Shown here: piece by piece, positions 9,394-18,385 of the stretch
How the letters are laid out: every line of letters begins with the position of its first letter
Numbering within the stretch: position 1 is the stretch's first letter
Source of the DNA: Streptococcus mitis 17/34
GTDB lineage: Bacteria > Bacillota > Bacilli > Lactobacillales > Streptococcaceae
NCBI GenBank assembly: GCA_000430305.1
Contig: ASZZ01000001.1
Location: 1-64,000 of the forward strand
Direction: 5' to 3'
Length of the DNA stretch: 64,000 bases
Position numbers and translations under genes: made by a program
The notes under the pieces: model-generated
The model's input: only the letters and a program-made list of their open reading frames with translations
What the model was told of the DNA's origin: nothing
Databases searched by the model: none

Positions 9394-11267
9394 TTTTTAC
9401 AGGACTTAGTCCCAAACAAACTCAGGCAATCGACTTGCTAACAAAGCACATCTCTTTACCAGATGTGGAAGTGGCCGTCGCTCAGTCTGACCAAGCGTCT
9501 ATCTCTATCAAGGGTGAGGGTGGACACTATCAACTAACCTATCACAAACCTCATCAACTCTATCGCGCCTTGTCCTTGTTGGCAACAGTTCTAGCAGAAG
9601 GTGATAAGGTAGAGATCGAGGAACAGGCAGCTTACGAGGATCTAGCCTACATGGCAGACTGTTCGCGCAATGCAGTTTTGAATGTGGCTTCTGCCAAGAA
9701 GATGATTGAAGTCTTAGCTCTCATGGGTTATTCAACCTTTGAGCTCTACATGGAAGATACCTACCAGATTGAAGGGCAGCCTTACTTTGGCTATTTCCGT
9801 GGGGCTTATTCAGCAGAAGAGTTGCAGGAAATCGAAGCCTATGCCCAGCAGTTTGACATGACCTTTGTGCCTTGCATTCAGACCTTGGCCCACTTGTCAG
9901 CCTTTGTCAAATGGGGTGTCAAAGAAGTGCAGGAACTCCGTGATGTAGAGGACATTCTCCTTATTGGTGAAGAAAAGGTGTATGACCTGATTGATGGCAT
10001 GTTTGCCACTCTGTCTAAACTACAAACTCGCAAGGTCAATATCGGCATGGACGAAGCCCACTTGGTTGGTTTGGGACGCTACTTGATTCTGAACGGTGTT
10101 GTGGATCGTAGTCTTCTCATGTGCCAACACTTGGAGCGCGTGCTGGATATTGCAGACAAGTATGGTTTCCATTGCCAGATGTGGAGTGATATGTTCTTTA
10201 AACTCATGTCAGCAGATGGCCAGTACGACCGTGATGTGGAAATTCCCGAAGAAACTCGTGTCTACCTAGACCGTCTCAAAGACCGTGTAACCTTGGTTTA
10301 CTGGGATTACTACCAGGATAGCGAGGAAAAATATAACCGCAACTTCCGAAACCATCACAAGATTAGCCATGACCTTGCCTTTGCAGGTGGTGCTTGGAAG
10401 TGGATTGGTTTCACACCCAACAACCATTTCAGCCGCCTCATCGCAGTCGAAGCTAATAAATCCTGTCGTGCCAATGACATCAAAGAAGTCATCGTAACTG
10501 GTTGGGGGGACAATGGTGGCGAGACAGCTCAGTTTTCTATCCTACCAAGCTTACAAATCTGGGCAGAACTCAGCTACCGCAATGACCTAGACCGTTTGTC
10601 TGCCCACTTCAAGACCAATACGGGTCTATCGGTTGAGGACTTTATGCAGATTGACCTAGCCAACCTCTTGCCAGACTTGCCGAACAATCTCAGTGGCATC
10701 AACCCTAATCGTTATGTCTTTTATCAGGATGTTCTCTGCCCGATCCTTGACCAGCACATGACACCTGAACAGGACAAACCGCACTTCGCTCAGGCTGCTG
10801 AGACACTTGCTGACATTAAAGAAAAAGCTGGCAACTATGCCTACCTCTTTGAAACTCAGGCTCAGTTGAATCAGATTTTAAGCAGTAAAGTCGATGTGGG
10901 ACGACGCATTCGTCAGTCCTACCAAGAAGATGATAAAGAAAGCCTGCAAGCAATCGCCAGACAAGAATTACCAGAACTCAGAAGCCAAATCGAACACTTC
11001 CATGCCCTCTTTAGCCATCAATGGTTGAAGGAAAACAAGGTCTTTGGCTTGGACACGGTTGATATCCGCATGGGTGGACTCTTGCAACGCATCAAGCGTT
11101 CAGAAAGCCGTATCGAGACTTATCTGGGAGGTCATCTTGACCGCATCGACGAGCTAGAAGTTGAAATCCTACCATTTACTGACTTCTACGCAGACAAAGA
11201 TTTCGCAGCCACAACAGCCAACCAGTGGCATACCATTGCGACAGCTTCAACGATTTATACGACTTAG
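9387..11267 (+). CDS. GH20 beta-N-acetylhexosaminidase (GH20C type)
   Basis: Cytoplasmic family 20 beta-hexosaminidase of 626 residues, corresponding to pneumococcal GH20C (SP_2141). It removes terminal beta-linked GlcNAc or GalNAc by substrate-assisted catalysis. The Asp-Glu catalytic pair is visible in [13 protein letters not shown] (Asp222-Glu223). Further Trp-rich substrate-pocket segments follow ([24 protein letters not shown]). Start ATG 9387 has AGGAGG 8 bp upstream and overlaps the ROK stop, so the upstream ATG at 9366 is rejected. No signal peptide or wall anchor is present, unlike the surface hexosaminidase StrH. Last gene of the glycosidase operon, followed by a terminator. Confidence 0.95.
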   Translation: MVIFTGLSPKQTQAIDLLTKHISLPDVEVAVAQSDQASISIKGEGGHYQLTYHKPHQLYRALSLLATVLAEGDKVEIEEQAAYEDLAYMADCSRNAVLNVASAKKMIEVLALMGYSTFELYMEDTYQIEGQPYFGYFRGAYSAEELQEIEAYAQQFDMTFVPCIQTLAHLSAFVKWGVKEVQELRDVEDILLIGEEKVYDLIDGMFATLSKLQTRKVNIGMDEAHLVGLGRYLILNGVVDRSLLMCQHLERVLDIADKYGFHCQMWSDMFFKLMSADGQYDRDVEIPEETRVYLDRLKDRVTLVYWDYYQDSEEKYNRNFRNHHKISHDLAFAGGAWKWIGFTPNNHFSRLIAVEANKSCRANDIKEVIVTGWGDNGGETAQFSILPSLQIWAELSYRNDLDRLSAHFKTNTGLSVEDFMQIDLANLLPDLPNNLSGINPNRYVFYQDVLCPILDQHMTPEQDKPHFAQAAETLADIKEKAGNYAYLFETQAQLNQILSSKVDVGRRIRQSYQEDDKESLQAIARQELPELRSQIEHFHALFSHQWLKENKVFGLDTVDIRMGGLLQRIKRSESRIETYLGGHLDRIDELEVEILPFTDFYADKDFAATTANQWHTIATASTIYTT

Positions 11268-11295
11268 AAACAAGAACAGTGTCCCTTGTTCAGAG

Positions 11296-11311
11296 TGTTT
11301 CCCGTGAAACA
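11296..11311. other. parS: Near-consensus parS (ParB-binding) site
   Basis: TGTTTCCCGTGAAACA differs at one of 16 positions from the B. subtilis/streptococcal parS consensus TGTTNCACGTGAAACA. It is intergenic, between the GH20 stop and the terminator. parS sites nucleate ParB spreading and SMC loading and cluster near the replication origin. Confidence 0.65.
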
Positions 11312-11329
11312 TCCCTTTCTTCAAAAGTA

Positions 11330-11359
11330 CTCCACATAAAATAATTTGTGGAGTTTTTT
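11330..11359 (+). terminator. Terminator after GH20
   Basis: CTCCACA (11330-11336) pairs with TGTGGAG (11347-11353), followed by a T6 run. It ends the glycosidase operon before the transporter promoter. Confidence 0.8.
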
Positions 11360-11396
11360 CTATAATTAGTAGTTTAACCTAACCTGCAAATAGGAG

Positions 11397-11421
11397 TATA
11401 CTAATAATGTAATCGTTATCA
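11397..11421 (+). promoter_or_regulatory. Promoter -10 and perfect cre box of ngt operon
   Basis: A TATACT -10 lies at 11397-11402 with a weak TTTAAC -35 at 11373. TGTAATCGTTATCA at 11408-11421 fits the CcpA cre consensus TGWAANCGNTNWCA at every position and overlaps the expected transcription start. That geometry predicts carbon catabolite repression by CcpA. Confidence 0.8.
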
Positions 11422-11475
11422 AAAGTCTAAAAAGGAATTTTTAGACGGATATCAAAATAAAAAAGGGAGGAAATT

Positions 11476-12405
11476 ATGAATAAGTTTTCAAAAACCTTGA
11501 GAGACAACTGGATCTTTCTCTTGATGGTTTTACCAGGGGCACTCTGGTTGATTCTATTCTTCTACATTCCAGTATTTGGGAACGTGGTTGCCTTCAAAGA
11601 CTACCACATGACCAGTAATGGTTTCATAGATAGTATCATGAATAGTAAATGGGTCGGACTCGATAATTTCAGATTCTTATTTAGTTCAAAAGACGCCTTT
11701 ATTATCACACGAAATACTGTCCTCTACAATCTCGGCTTTATCTTTATTGGTTTGATTGTATCTGTAGGAATTGCCATCATCCTCAGTGAACTCCGTTCTA
11801 AGAGAATGGTTAAGATCTTCCAAACTTCTATGTTGTTCCCTTACTTCTTGTCTTGGGTTATCATCAGTTTCTTTACAGATGCCTTCCTAAACATTGATAA
11901 AGGGGTCTTCAACCATTTATTGGAAACTCTTGGTCTCAAAGAAATCAATTTCTACGCTGACTTAGGCATCTGGCCATATCTCCTACTTTTCCTAGGTATC
12001 TGGAAAGGCTTTGGATATAGCAGTGTCATGTACTATGCGACCATCATGGGAATTGATCCAACTTACTACGAAGCAGCAACAGTGGACGGGGCTAGCAAAT
12101 GGCAACGAATTCGCAATGTAACCATTCCGCAGTTGACACCATTGGTAACCGTATTGACCATCCTTGCAGTCGGAAATATCTTCCGTGCAGACTTCGGTCT
12201 CTTCTACCAAATCCCACACAATGCTGGTCAGCTTTACAACGTAACCAACGTCTTGGATGTTTATGTCTATAACGGATTGACTCAGACAGCGGATATCGGC
12301 ATGGCATCAGCAGCAGGTCTCTATCAATCAGTTGTTGGCTTGATTCTGGTTATCTTATCAAACTTACTTGCAAGACGAGTTGATCCAAACTCAGCCTTGT
12401 TCTAG
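11476..12405 (+). CDS. ngtP1: N-glycan ABC transporter permease NgtP1
   Basis: Membrane permease of 309 residues, MalF/LplB type, for a carbohydrate CUT1 ABC transporter. It has about six hydrophobic segments and a cytoplasmic EAA loop (YYEAATVDGASKWQRI) that docks the ATPase. It matches, by recall, pneumococcal SP_0090, described as part of the NgtS-NgtP1-NgtP2 importer of processed N-glycans. No ATPase gene is present here; CUT1 systems in streptococci commonly share MsmK encoded elsewhere. Ribosome site AAAGGGAGG lies before ATG 11476. The second permease starts 13 bp after its stop codon. Confidence 0.93.
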   Translation: MNKFSKTLRDNWIFLLMVLPGALWLILFFYIPVFGNVVAFKDYHMTSNGFIDSIMNSKWVGLDNFRFLFSSKDAFIITRNTVLYNLGFIFIGLIVSVGIAIILSELRSKRMVKIFQTSMLFPYFLSWVIISFFTDAFLNIDKGVFNHLLETLGLKEINFYADLGIWPYLLLFLGIWKGFGYSSVMYYATIMGIDPTYYEAATVDGASKWQRIRNVTIPQLTPLVTVLTILAVGNIFRADFGLFYQIPHNAGQLYNVTNVLDVYVYNGLTQTADIGMASAAGLYQSVVGLILVILSNLLARRVDPNSALF

Positions 12406-12418
12406 AAAGGAGGAGAAT

Positions 12419-13342
12419 ATGGCAGAAAAGAAAATTAAAAAAGAAAAAATTGATAATGTCGGCATTCACTCCTTCAGTAAGAAAGCAGATATCTTCTTCA
12501 GTACCATTTCTGGTTTGATCGCCCTCTCTTGTATCCTACCCTTTGTCTTCGTTATCGTTATTTCGGTGACAGATGAAAAGAGTATCCTCCAAAATGGCTA
12601 TAGCTTCTTCCCATCCCAATTTGGCTTAGACGGTTTTGAATTTTTGGCACAGTTTAAGGATAAAATTCTCCAAGCCCTCTTCATCTCAGTCTTTGTAACA
12701 GTGGTGGGGACTATCACAAACGTTTTTATCACAACAACCTATGCCTACGCTATTTCACGGACAACCTTTAAGTATCGCAGATTCTTTACGATTTTTGCCC
12801 TTCTTAGTATGTTGTTCAACGCTGGTTTGGTACCGGGCTATATCGTGGTTACTCGTTTACTTCAACTTGGTGATACAGTTTGGGCCTTGATTGTTCCAAT
12901 GCTTCTCTCACCATTTAACATCATCTTGATGCGTTCCTTCTTTAAGAAGACCATTCCAGAAGCCATTCTTGAATCCGCTCGTATCGATGGTGCTAGTGAG
13001 GCCCGGATCTTCTTCCAAATCTGTTTGCCATTGTCACTACCAGGTATCGCAACCATCACGCTCTTGACAGCTCTTGGTTTCTGGAATGACTGGTTCAACG
13101 CCCTTCTTTATATCAAGAGTGACAACTTGTATCCATTGCAATATTTGCTTATGCAAATCCAACAAAATATGGACTACATCGCCAAAGCAGTCGGCCTATC
13201 TGGTCAACTGGGAGTTGCTCTTCCAAAAGAAACAGGTCGTATGGCCATGGTTGTGGTCGCAACCCTTCCAATCGCGATTCTATATCCATTCTTCCAACGC
13301 TACTTTGTAAAAGGTTTGACTATCGGTGGTGTGAAAGAATAG
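12419..13342 (+). CDS. ngtP2: N-glycan ABC transporter permease NgtP2
   Basis: Second CUT1 permease, 307 residues, MalG/YtcP type. It has a Lys-rich cytoplasmic N-terminus, six predicted membrane segments and the EAA loop ILESARIDGASEARIFFQ. ATG 12419 is used because AAAGGAGG lies directly upstream and the protein then begins MAEKKIKK; the frame extends upstream but overlaps ngtP1. Pairs with NgtP1 to form the channel (SP_0091 type). Confidence 0.93.
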   Translation: MAEKKIKKEKIDNVGIHSFSKKADIFFSTISGLIALSCILPFVFVIVISVTDEKSILQNGYSFFPSQFGLDGFEFLAQFKDKILQALFISVFVTVVGTITNVFITTTYAYAISRTTFKYRRFFTIFALLSMLFNAGLVPGYIVVTRLLQLGDTVWALIVPMLLSPFNIILMRSFFKKTIPEAILESARIDGASEARIFFQICLPLSLPGIATITLLTALGFWNDWFNALLYIKSDNLYPLQYLLMQIQQNMDYIAKAVGLSGQLGVALPKETGRMAMVVVATLPIAILYPFFQRYFVKGLTIGGVKE

Positions 13343-13350
13343 TGCTTGTT

Positions 13351-13393
13351 GAGAAAAAAATTTCTCGTTTCCAAACTTCCCTTGAGTGAAGTT
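13351..13393 (+). other. Two intercistronic hairpins before ngtS
   Basis: GAGAAAAAAATTTCTC (13351-13366) and AACTTC...GAAGTT (13374-13393) lie in the 101-bp gap upstream of the binding-protein gene. Such stem-loops often stabilise the downstream mRNA and raise binding-protein levels; there is no T-run typical of full termination. Functional reading is inference. Confidence 0.45.
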
Positions 13394-13443
13394 AAGATCA
13401 TTACATTGTTTATAAGTTTAAAAATAAAAAAGGAGTTTTTGTC

Positions 13444-14925
13444 ATGAAAAACTGGAAAAAATATGCTTTTGCATCTGCTAGCGTAGTCGCTTTGGCTGCT
13501 GGTCTCGCTGCTTGTGGAAACCTTTCAGGTAACAAAAAAGCTGCTGACTCAGCTTCAGGTGAAAAACCTGTTATCAAAATGTACCAAATCGGTGACAAAC
13601 CAGATAACTTGGATGAATTGCTAGAAAATGCTAACAAAATCATCGGAGAAAAAGTTGGTGCTAAATTGGATATCCAATATCTTGGATGGGGTGACTATGA
13701 TAAGAAAATGTCAGTTATCACATCATCTGGTGAAAACTACGATATCGCCTTTGCATCTAACTATGTTGTAAATGCTCAAAAAGGTGCCTATGCAGACTTG
13801 ACTGACTTGTACAAGAAAGAAGGGGCAGAACTTTACAAAGCACTTGACCCAGCTTATATCAAAGGTAACAGCATTAACGGTAAAATTTACGCAGTTCCAG
13901 TTGCAGCCAACGTTGCATCATCTCAAAACTTCGCCTTCAACGGAACACTTCTTGCTAAATACGGTATCGATATTTCAGGTGTCACTTCATACGAAACACT
14001 TGAGCCAGTCTTGAAACAAATCAAAGAAAAAGCTCCAGATGTAGTACCATTTGCGGTTACCAAGAACTTTATTCCATCTGATAACTTTGACTACCCAGTT
14101 CCAAATGGACTTCCATTCGTTATCGACCTTGAAGGAGACACTACTAAGATTGTAAACCGTTACGAAGTACCTCGTTTCAAAGAACACTTGAAGACTCTTC
14201 ACAAATTCTATGAAGCTGGATACATTCCAAAAGACGTAGCAACAAGCGATACTTCATTTGACCTTCAACAAGATACTTGGTTTGTTCGTGAAGAAACAGT
14301 AGGACCAGCTGACTATGGTAACAGCTTGCTTTCACGTGTTGCCAACAAAGATATCCAAATCAAACCAATCACTAACTTCATCAAGAAAAACCAAACAACA
14401 CAAGTTGCTAACTTTGTCATCTCAAACAACTCTAAGAACAAAGAAAAATCAATGGAAGTGTTGAACCTCTTGAACACTAACCCAGAACTCTTGAATGGTC
14501 TTGTTTATGGTCCAGAAGGCAAGAACTGGGAAAAAATTTCAGGTAAAGAAAACCGTGTTCGCGTTCTTGATGGATACAAAGGAAACACTCACATGGGTGG
14601 ATGGAACACTGGTAACAACTGGATTCTTTACATCAACGAAAACGTTACAGACCAACAAATCGAAGATTCTAAGAAACAATTGGCAGAAGCTAAAGAATCT
14701 CCAGCGCTTGGATTCATCTTTAACACTGACAGTGTGAAATCTGAAATCTCAGCAATCTCTAACACAATGCAACAATTCGATACAGCTATCAACACTGGTA
14801 CTGTAGACCCAGATAAAGCTATTCCAGAATTGATGGAAAAATTGAAATCTGAAGGTGCTTACGATAAAGTATTGAACGAAATGCAAAAACAATACGATGA
14901 ATTCTTGAAAAACAAAAAATCATAA
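13444..14925 (+). CDS. ngtS: N-glycan-binding lipoprotein NgtS
   Basis: Extracellular solute-binding lipoprotein of 493 residues for the Ngt importer (SP_0092 type). The signal peptide MKNWKKYAFASASVVALAAG leads to lipobox LAAC with the lipidated Cys24. A linker follows, then a two-lobed family 1 binding domain starting around PVIKMYQIGDKPDN. In pneumococcus this protein binds N-glycan fragments released by surface enzymes such as EndoD. Ribosome site AAAAAGGAG precedes ATG 13444. Last gene of the ngt operon, followed by a terminator. Confidence 0.93.
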   Translation: MKNWKKYAFASASVVALAAGLAACGNLSGNKKAADSASGEKPVIKMYQIGDKPDNLDELLENANKIIGEKVGAKLDIQYLGWGDYDKKMSVITSSGENYDIAFASNYVVNAQKGAYADLTDLYKKEGAELYKALDPAYIKGNSINGKIYAVPVAANVASSQNFAFNGTLLAKYGIDISGVTSYETLEPVLKQIKEKAPDVVPFAVTKNFIPSDNFDYPVPNGLPFVIDLEGDTTKIVNRYEVPRFKEHLKTLHKFYEAGYIPKDVATSDTSFDLQQDTWFVREETVGPADYGNSLLSRVANKDIQIKPITNFIKKNQTTQVANFVISNNSKNKEKSMEVLNLLNTNPELLNGLVYGPEGKNWEKISGKENRVRVLDGYKGNTHMGGWNTGNNWILYINENVTDQQIEDSKKQLAEAKESPALGFIFNTDSVKSEISAISNTMQQFDTAINTGTVDPDKAIPELMEKLKSEGAYDKVLNEMQKQYDEFLKNKKS

Positions 14926-14968
14926 GATCAATTGATTTCGTGTATTCATTCCTAATTCCTAAAAACTG

Positions 14969-15014
14969 AATCACTGTTTTCCTCAGGCTTATCTGGGGGA
15001 GGCAGTGATTTTTT
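14969..15014 (+). terminator. Terminator of ngt operon
   Basis: AATCACTG (14969-14976) pairs with CAGTGATT (15003-15010), with an inner CTCAG/CTGGGG helix, and ends in a T-run. Confidence 0.85.
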
Positions 15015-15158
15015 GAAACAAGGGCATAGATATCTATCTTTTTCTTATCCCTATTTAACCATTCAGGAAATCTCAAGCACTATTTAGGATTTAGAGTAAG
15101 GATTTGGGGGAATATGGCTTATATTAGAGATGTCTCGAGTTTACAAAGGAGAGTTCAA

Positions 15159-15848
15159 ATGAAAAAGTATCAACTTCTATTCAAAATAAGTGCAGTCTTC
15201 TCTTACTTATTTTTCGTATTTGGTCTTTCTCAGCTGACGCTTATCGTCCAAAACTATTGGCAATTTTCTTCTCAGATAGGCAATTTATTCTGGATTCAAA
15301 ATATCTTGAGTTTACTTTTTATTGGAGTCATGATTGTGGTTCTTGTTAAGACAGGCCATGGTTATCTCTTTCGCATTCCAAGAAAAAAATGGCTTTGGTA
15401 TTCGATTTTGACAGTATTAGTGGTAGTGTTCCAGATCTCTTTTAACGTTCAGACAGCTAAACATGTTCAGTCAACTGCGGAAGGTTGGGCTGTATTGATC
15501 GGTTATAGTGGGACCAACTTTGCTGAGCTAGGTATCTATATAACTTTATTCTTTCTGGTTCCACTGATGGAAGAGTTAATCTATAGAGGATTACTGCAAC
15601 ACGCTTTCTTTAAGCATTCGCGATTTGGTCTTGATTTGCTTCTTCCTTCTATTTTATTTGCTCTCCCTCATTTTTCAAGCCTGCCTAGTCTGTTAGATAT
15701 CTTTATCTTTGAAACAGTTGGAATCATCTTTGCTGGTTTGACCCGCTATACCAAGAGCATTTATCCATCCTATGCGGTGCATGTGATCAATAATATTGTG
15801 GCGACCTTGCCATTTCTGCTGACTTTTTTACATAGGGTGTTTGGATAA
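15159..15848 (+). CDS. CPBP-family intramembrane metalloprotease
   Basis: Integral membrane protein of 229 residues with about seven hydrophobic segments and the CPBP (Abi/CAAX-like, PF02517) motifs. These are EELIYRG with Glu138-Glu139 and Arg143, His171 in FALPHF, and His208/Asn211 in HVINN. Members are glutamic-type intramembrane proteases; in lactic acid bacteria some confer self-immunity to bacteriocins. That fits the next gene, an immunity-type protein. ATG 15159 is chosen for its AAAGGAG site; the frame also contains an ATG at 15114 lacking one. Confidence 0.85.
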   Translation: MKKYQLLFKISAVFSYLFFVFGLSQLTLIVQNYWQFSSQIGNLFWIQNILSLLFIGVMIVVLVKTGHGYLFRIPRKKWLWYSILTVLVVVFQISFNVQTAKHVQSTAEGWAVLIGYSGTNFAELGIYITLFFLVPLMEELIYRGLLQHAFFKHSRFGLDLLLPSILFALPHFSSLPSLLDIFIFETVGIIFAGLTRYTKSIYPSYAVHVINNIVATLPFLLTFLHRVFG

Positions 15849-15917
15849 AATACTGACAGACGAGTTAGGAATGATAGTTTTTTCAATTTATAAGCGAGTT
15901 TCAGGAGGTAAATGAGT

Positions 15918-16214
15918 ATGACACCATTAAAATGGTTTGCGGGAGGAAGCGAAAGACGTAGTGAAGCCCTGACGATCATAAATCATCTATTGGAAGATAT
16001 AAAGGATACGCCTCAACTTGTTCCTTTGGAAAATCAGTTAGTGATTTATAAAAGACGATTAAAGGACGATGGGACCTCTGTTCCATTTATTCTAAGCCAA
16101 ATGAACGTTGATATCTCACGTGTGTTGATTGACCATAAGCTGAATTTGTCAGAAAGTCAAGCCGAGCAGATAAAGAAATTAAGAGAATTATCGGCGATTC
16201 GCTATGGTTACTAA
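15918..16214 (+). CDS. EntA-type bacteriocin immunity protein
   Basis: Small cytoplasmic helical protein of 98 residues resembling the enterocin A immunity family (PF08951). It ends in the characteristic LSESQAEQIKKLRELSAIRY segment. Such proteins protect cells against class IIa or related bacteriocins. Two in-frame ATGs exist: 15912 is only 3 bp from AGGAGG (15903-15908) while 15918 is at 9 bp, so 15918 is preferred. No bacteriocin gene is visible beside it, making it an orphan immunity gene. It follows the CPBP gene, another immunity-associated family. Confidence 0.75.
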   Translation: MTPLKWFAGGSERRSEALTIINHLLEDIKDTPQLVPLENQLVIYKRRLKDDGTSVPFILSQMNVDISRVLIDHKLNLSESQAEQIKKLRELSAIRYGY

Positions 16215-16345
16215 TGAAATGCAGGGATAAATTCCTTTCTATAATTTCCAGTCAAATAAATTGCATTCGTTTTCTTAAGCAGGTATACTAGTATGGATAA
16301 ATAAAAAATTTAGAAAATTTAAGAATAGAAAAGAGAACAAATCTT

Positions 16346-17332
16346 ATGGCAAAAGATATTCGTGTCTTACTTTACTACCTTTATACTCCAATTGAAAATG
16401 CAGAGCAATTTGCTGCAGACCACTTGGCTTTCTGTAAATCAATCGGCCTTAAAGGCCGTATCCTAGTCGCTGACGAAGGAATTAACGGAACAGTTTCAGG
16501 TGATTACGAAACAACTCAAAAATACATGGACTATGTTCACAGCCTTCCAGGAATGGAAGACCTATGGTTTAAGATTGACGAAGAAAATGAACAAGCCTTC
16601 AAGAAGATGTTTGTTCGCTACAAGAAAGAAATTGTCCACCTTGGTTTGGAAGACAACGACTTTGACAACGACATCAACCCACTTGAAACAACAGGTGCCT
16701 ACTTGTCTCCAAAAGAGTTCAAAGAAGCTCTTCTTGACGAAGATACCGTTGTCCTTGATACACGTAACGATTATGAGTATGACCTAGGACATTTCCGTGG
16801 AGCTATCCGTCCAGATATCCGCAACTTCCGTGAGTTGCCACAGTGGGTTCGTGACAACAAGGAAAAATTCATGGACAAGCGCGTCGTGGTTTACTGTACA
16901 GGTGGAGTTCGCTGTGAGAAATTCTCAGGCTGGATGGTCCGTGAAGGCTATAAAGATGTCGGACAATTGCACGGAGGAATCGCTACTTACGGTAAAGATC
17001 CAGAAGTCCAAGGTGAACTTTGGGATGGGAAAATGTACGTCTTTGACGAGCGTATCGCCGTTGATGTTAACCATGTTAACCCAACCATCGTAGGGAAAGA
17101 CTGGTTTGATGGAACACCATGTGAACGTTATGTCAACTGTGGAAATCCATTCTGTAACCGTCGTATCTTGACATCAGAAGAAAATGAAGACAAGTACCTT
17201 CGTGGCTGCTCACACGAGTGTCGTGTTCACCCACGTAACCGCTATGTCTCAGAAAATGAATTGACACAAGCTGAAGTTATCGAGCGCCTAGCCGCTATCG
17301 GTGAAAGCTTGGATCAAGCAGCTACAGTATAA
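16346..17332 (+). CDS. trhO: tRNA uridine(34) hydroxylase TrhO (rhodanese family)
   Basis: Protein of 328 residues of the YceA/UPF0176 family, now known to catalyse oxygen-dependent 5-hydroxylation of U34 in tRNA. It has an N-terminal acylphosphatase-like domain (about 1-95), a central rhodanese domain with the active-site loop [10 protein letters not shown] (Cys184), and a C-terminal Cys-rich module ([21 protein letters not shown]). Stand-alone gene with an extended -10 (GTATACTAG near 16284) upstream and a terminator behind. Confidence 0.92.
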   Translation: MAKDIRVLLYYLYTPIENAEQFAADHLAFCKSIGLKGRILVADEGINGTVSGDYETTQKYMDYVHSLPGMEDLWFKIDEENEQAFKKMFVRYKKEIVHLGLEDNDFDNDINPLETTGAYLSPKEFKEALLDEDTVVLDTRNDYEYDLGHFRGAIRPDIRNFRELPQWVRDNKEKFMDKRVVVYCTGGVRCEKFSGWMVREGYKDVGQLHGGIATYGKDPEVQGELWDGKMYVFDERIAVDVNHVNPTIVGKDWFDGTPCERYVNCGNPFCNRRILTSEENEDKYLRGCSHECRVHPRNRYVSENELTQAEVIERLAAIGESLDQAATV

Positions 17333-17337
17333 GATCA

Positions 17338-17361
17338 AACAGTCCTCAGGGGCTGTTTTTC
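17338..17361 (+). terminator. Terminator after trhO
   Basis: AACAGTCC (17338-17345) and GGGCTGTT form a short stem with one mismatch, followed by a T-run. Confidence 0.75.
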
Positions 17362-17454
17362 TATGCTTTTTACTCAAAAATCTAAAGTTTGTTTCTGTAT
17401 CTTTCAGAAAAATAGGGTATACTATATGTAAACGATTTCAAAAGGAGTCCAGTT

Positions 17455-18315
17455 ATGACGAAAACATTTTTTATTCCAAATAAACAGAGTATTTTAGGAG
17501 AACAGGAAATTTTGACTGCCAAGTCCATCTTGGCCTTGCTAGATGGCTTGGAGTCACATAGCTATGATGCAGTTTATCTCCGTCAGCCTCTTAATCGTCT
17601 CGAGTATATCGAGTGTGCGATAGTGGGGCAATCACAATTTCTCTTTAAGGTCAGTTATGCTGATGGTCAAAAGGCTTACCGTATCGATATTCCTGACCTA
17701 CTAACGAAGACAGACTGGCGGATTATCAAGTCATTTTTAGAAGCTCTGCTTGCTTATACAGGAACTGAAATTGAAGGACTAGATGGTTTTGATTTTGAAG
17801 CTTATTTCCGAGCAAGTATTCAAGCCTGTCTCGCAGATACTGCAGCCCGTTTTACGATTTGCCAAGGAATTTTTAATCCTGTTTTCTTTAGTCATGAAGA
17901 CTTGAAAAACTTTTTAGAGGAAGATGGCTTGGCTCAATTTGAAGCGAGTGTACGTGCTGTTCAAGAGACAGATGCCTACTTTGCAAGAGTTTCCTTCTAT
18001 CAGGATGGAGAAGGGCAAGTGCATGGTGTTTACCATCTGGCGCAAGGAGTCAAGACAGTGTTACCGAGAGAACCATTTGTCCCTGCAGCCTATATTGAGC
18101 AATTGGTGGATAAGGAAGTGCAGTGGGAGATTGACTTGGTTCAAATCAAAGGAGATGGCTCTAAACCAGAAGACTATGAAGCCATTGCCCGCTTGGATTA
18201 TGAAAAATTCCTAGAGTCACTACCATCAGCATCTTACCACCAACTAGATGCCAATCAATTAGAAATAAACCCCATCCTAGGACAAGATTTTAAAACATTA
18301 GCACAAGAAAAGTAA
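17455..18315 (+). CDS. DUF4299 family protein
   Basis: Soluble protein of 286 residues resembling the streptococcal DUF4299 family (SP_0096 type). Function is unknown to me. It is acidic overall, without signal peptide, membrane segment or recognisable catalytic motif. The N-terminus (TKTFFIPNKQSILGEQEILT) and the DGFDFEAYFRASIQAC region look like conserved core segments. Good ribosome site AAAGGAG before ATG 17455. Monocistronic between terminators. Confidence 0.75.
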   Translation: MTKTFFIPNKQSILGEQEILTAKSILALLDGLESHSYDAVYLRQPLNRLEYIECAIVGQSQFLFKVSYADGQKAYRIDIPDLLTKTDWRIIKSFLEALLAYTGTEIEGLDGFDFEAYFRASIQACLADTAARFTICQGIFNPVFFSHEDLKNFLEEDGLAQFEASVRAVQETDAYFARVSFYQDGEGQVHGVYHLAQGVKTVLPREPFVPAAYIEQLVDKEVQWEIDLVQIKGDGSKPEDYEAIARLDYEKFLESLPSASYHQLDANQLEINPILGQDFKTLAQEK

Positions 18316-18319
18316 AGCA

Positions 18320-18380
18320 GAAGCAGGTCAATCGACTTGCTTTTTAGCATATAAAAAATCCTGCCGTGAAAGACAGGATT
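18320..18380. terminator. Back-to-back terminators between convergent genes
   Basis: AAGCAGGTC/GACTTGCTT (18321-18341) plus a T5 run serves the + strand gene. AATCCTG/CAGGATT (about 18357-18380), with a T6 run read on the minus strand, serves the gene at 18386. Confidence 0.8.
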
Positions 18381-18385
18381 GAAGT

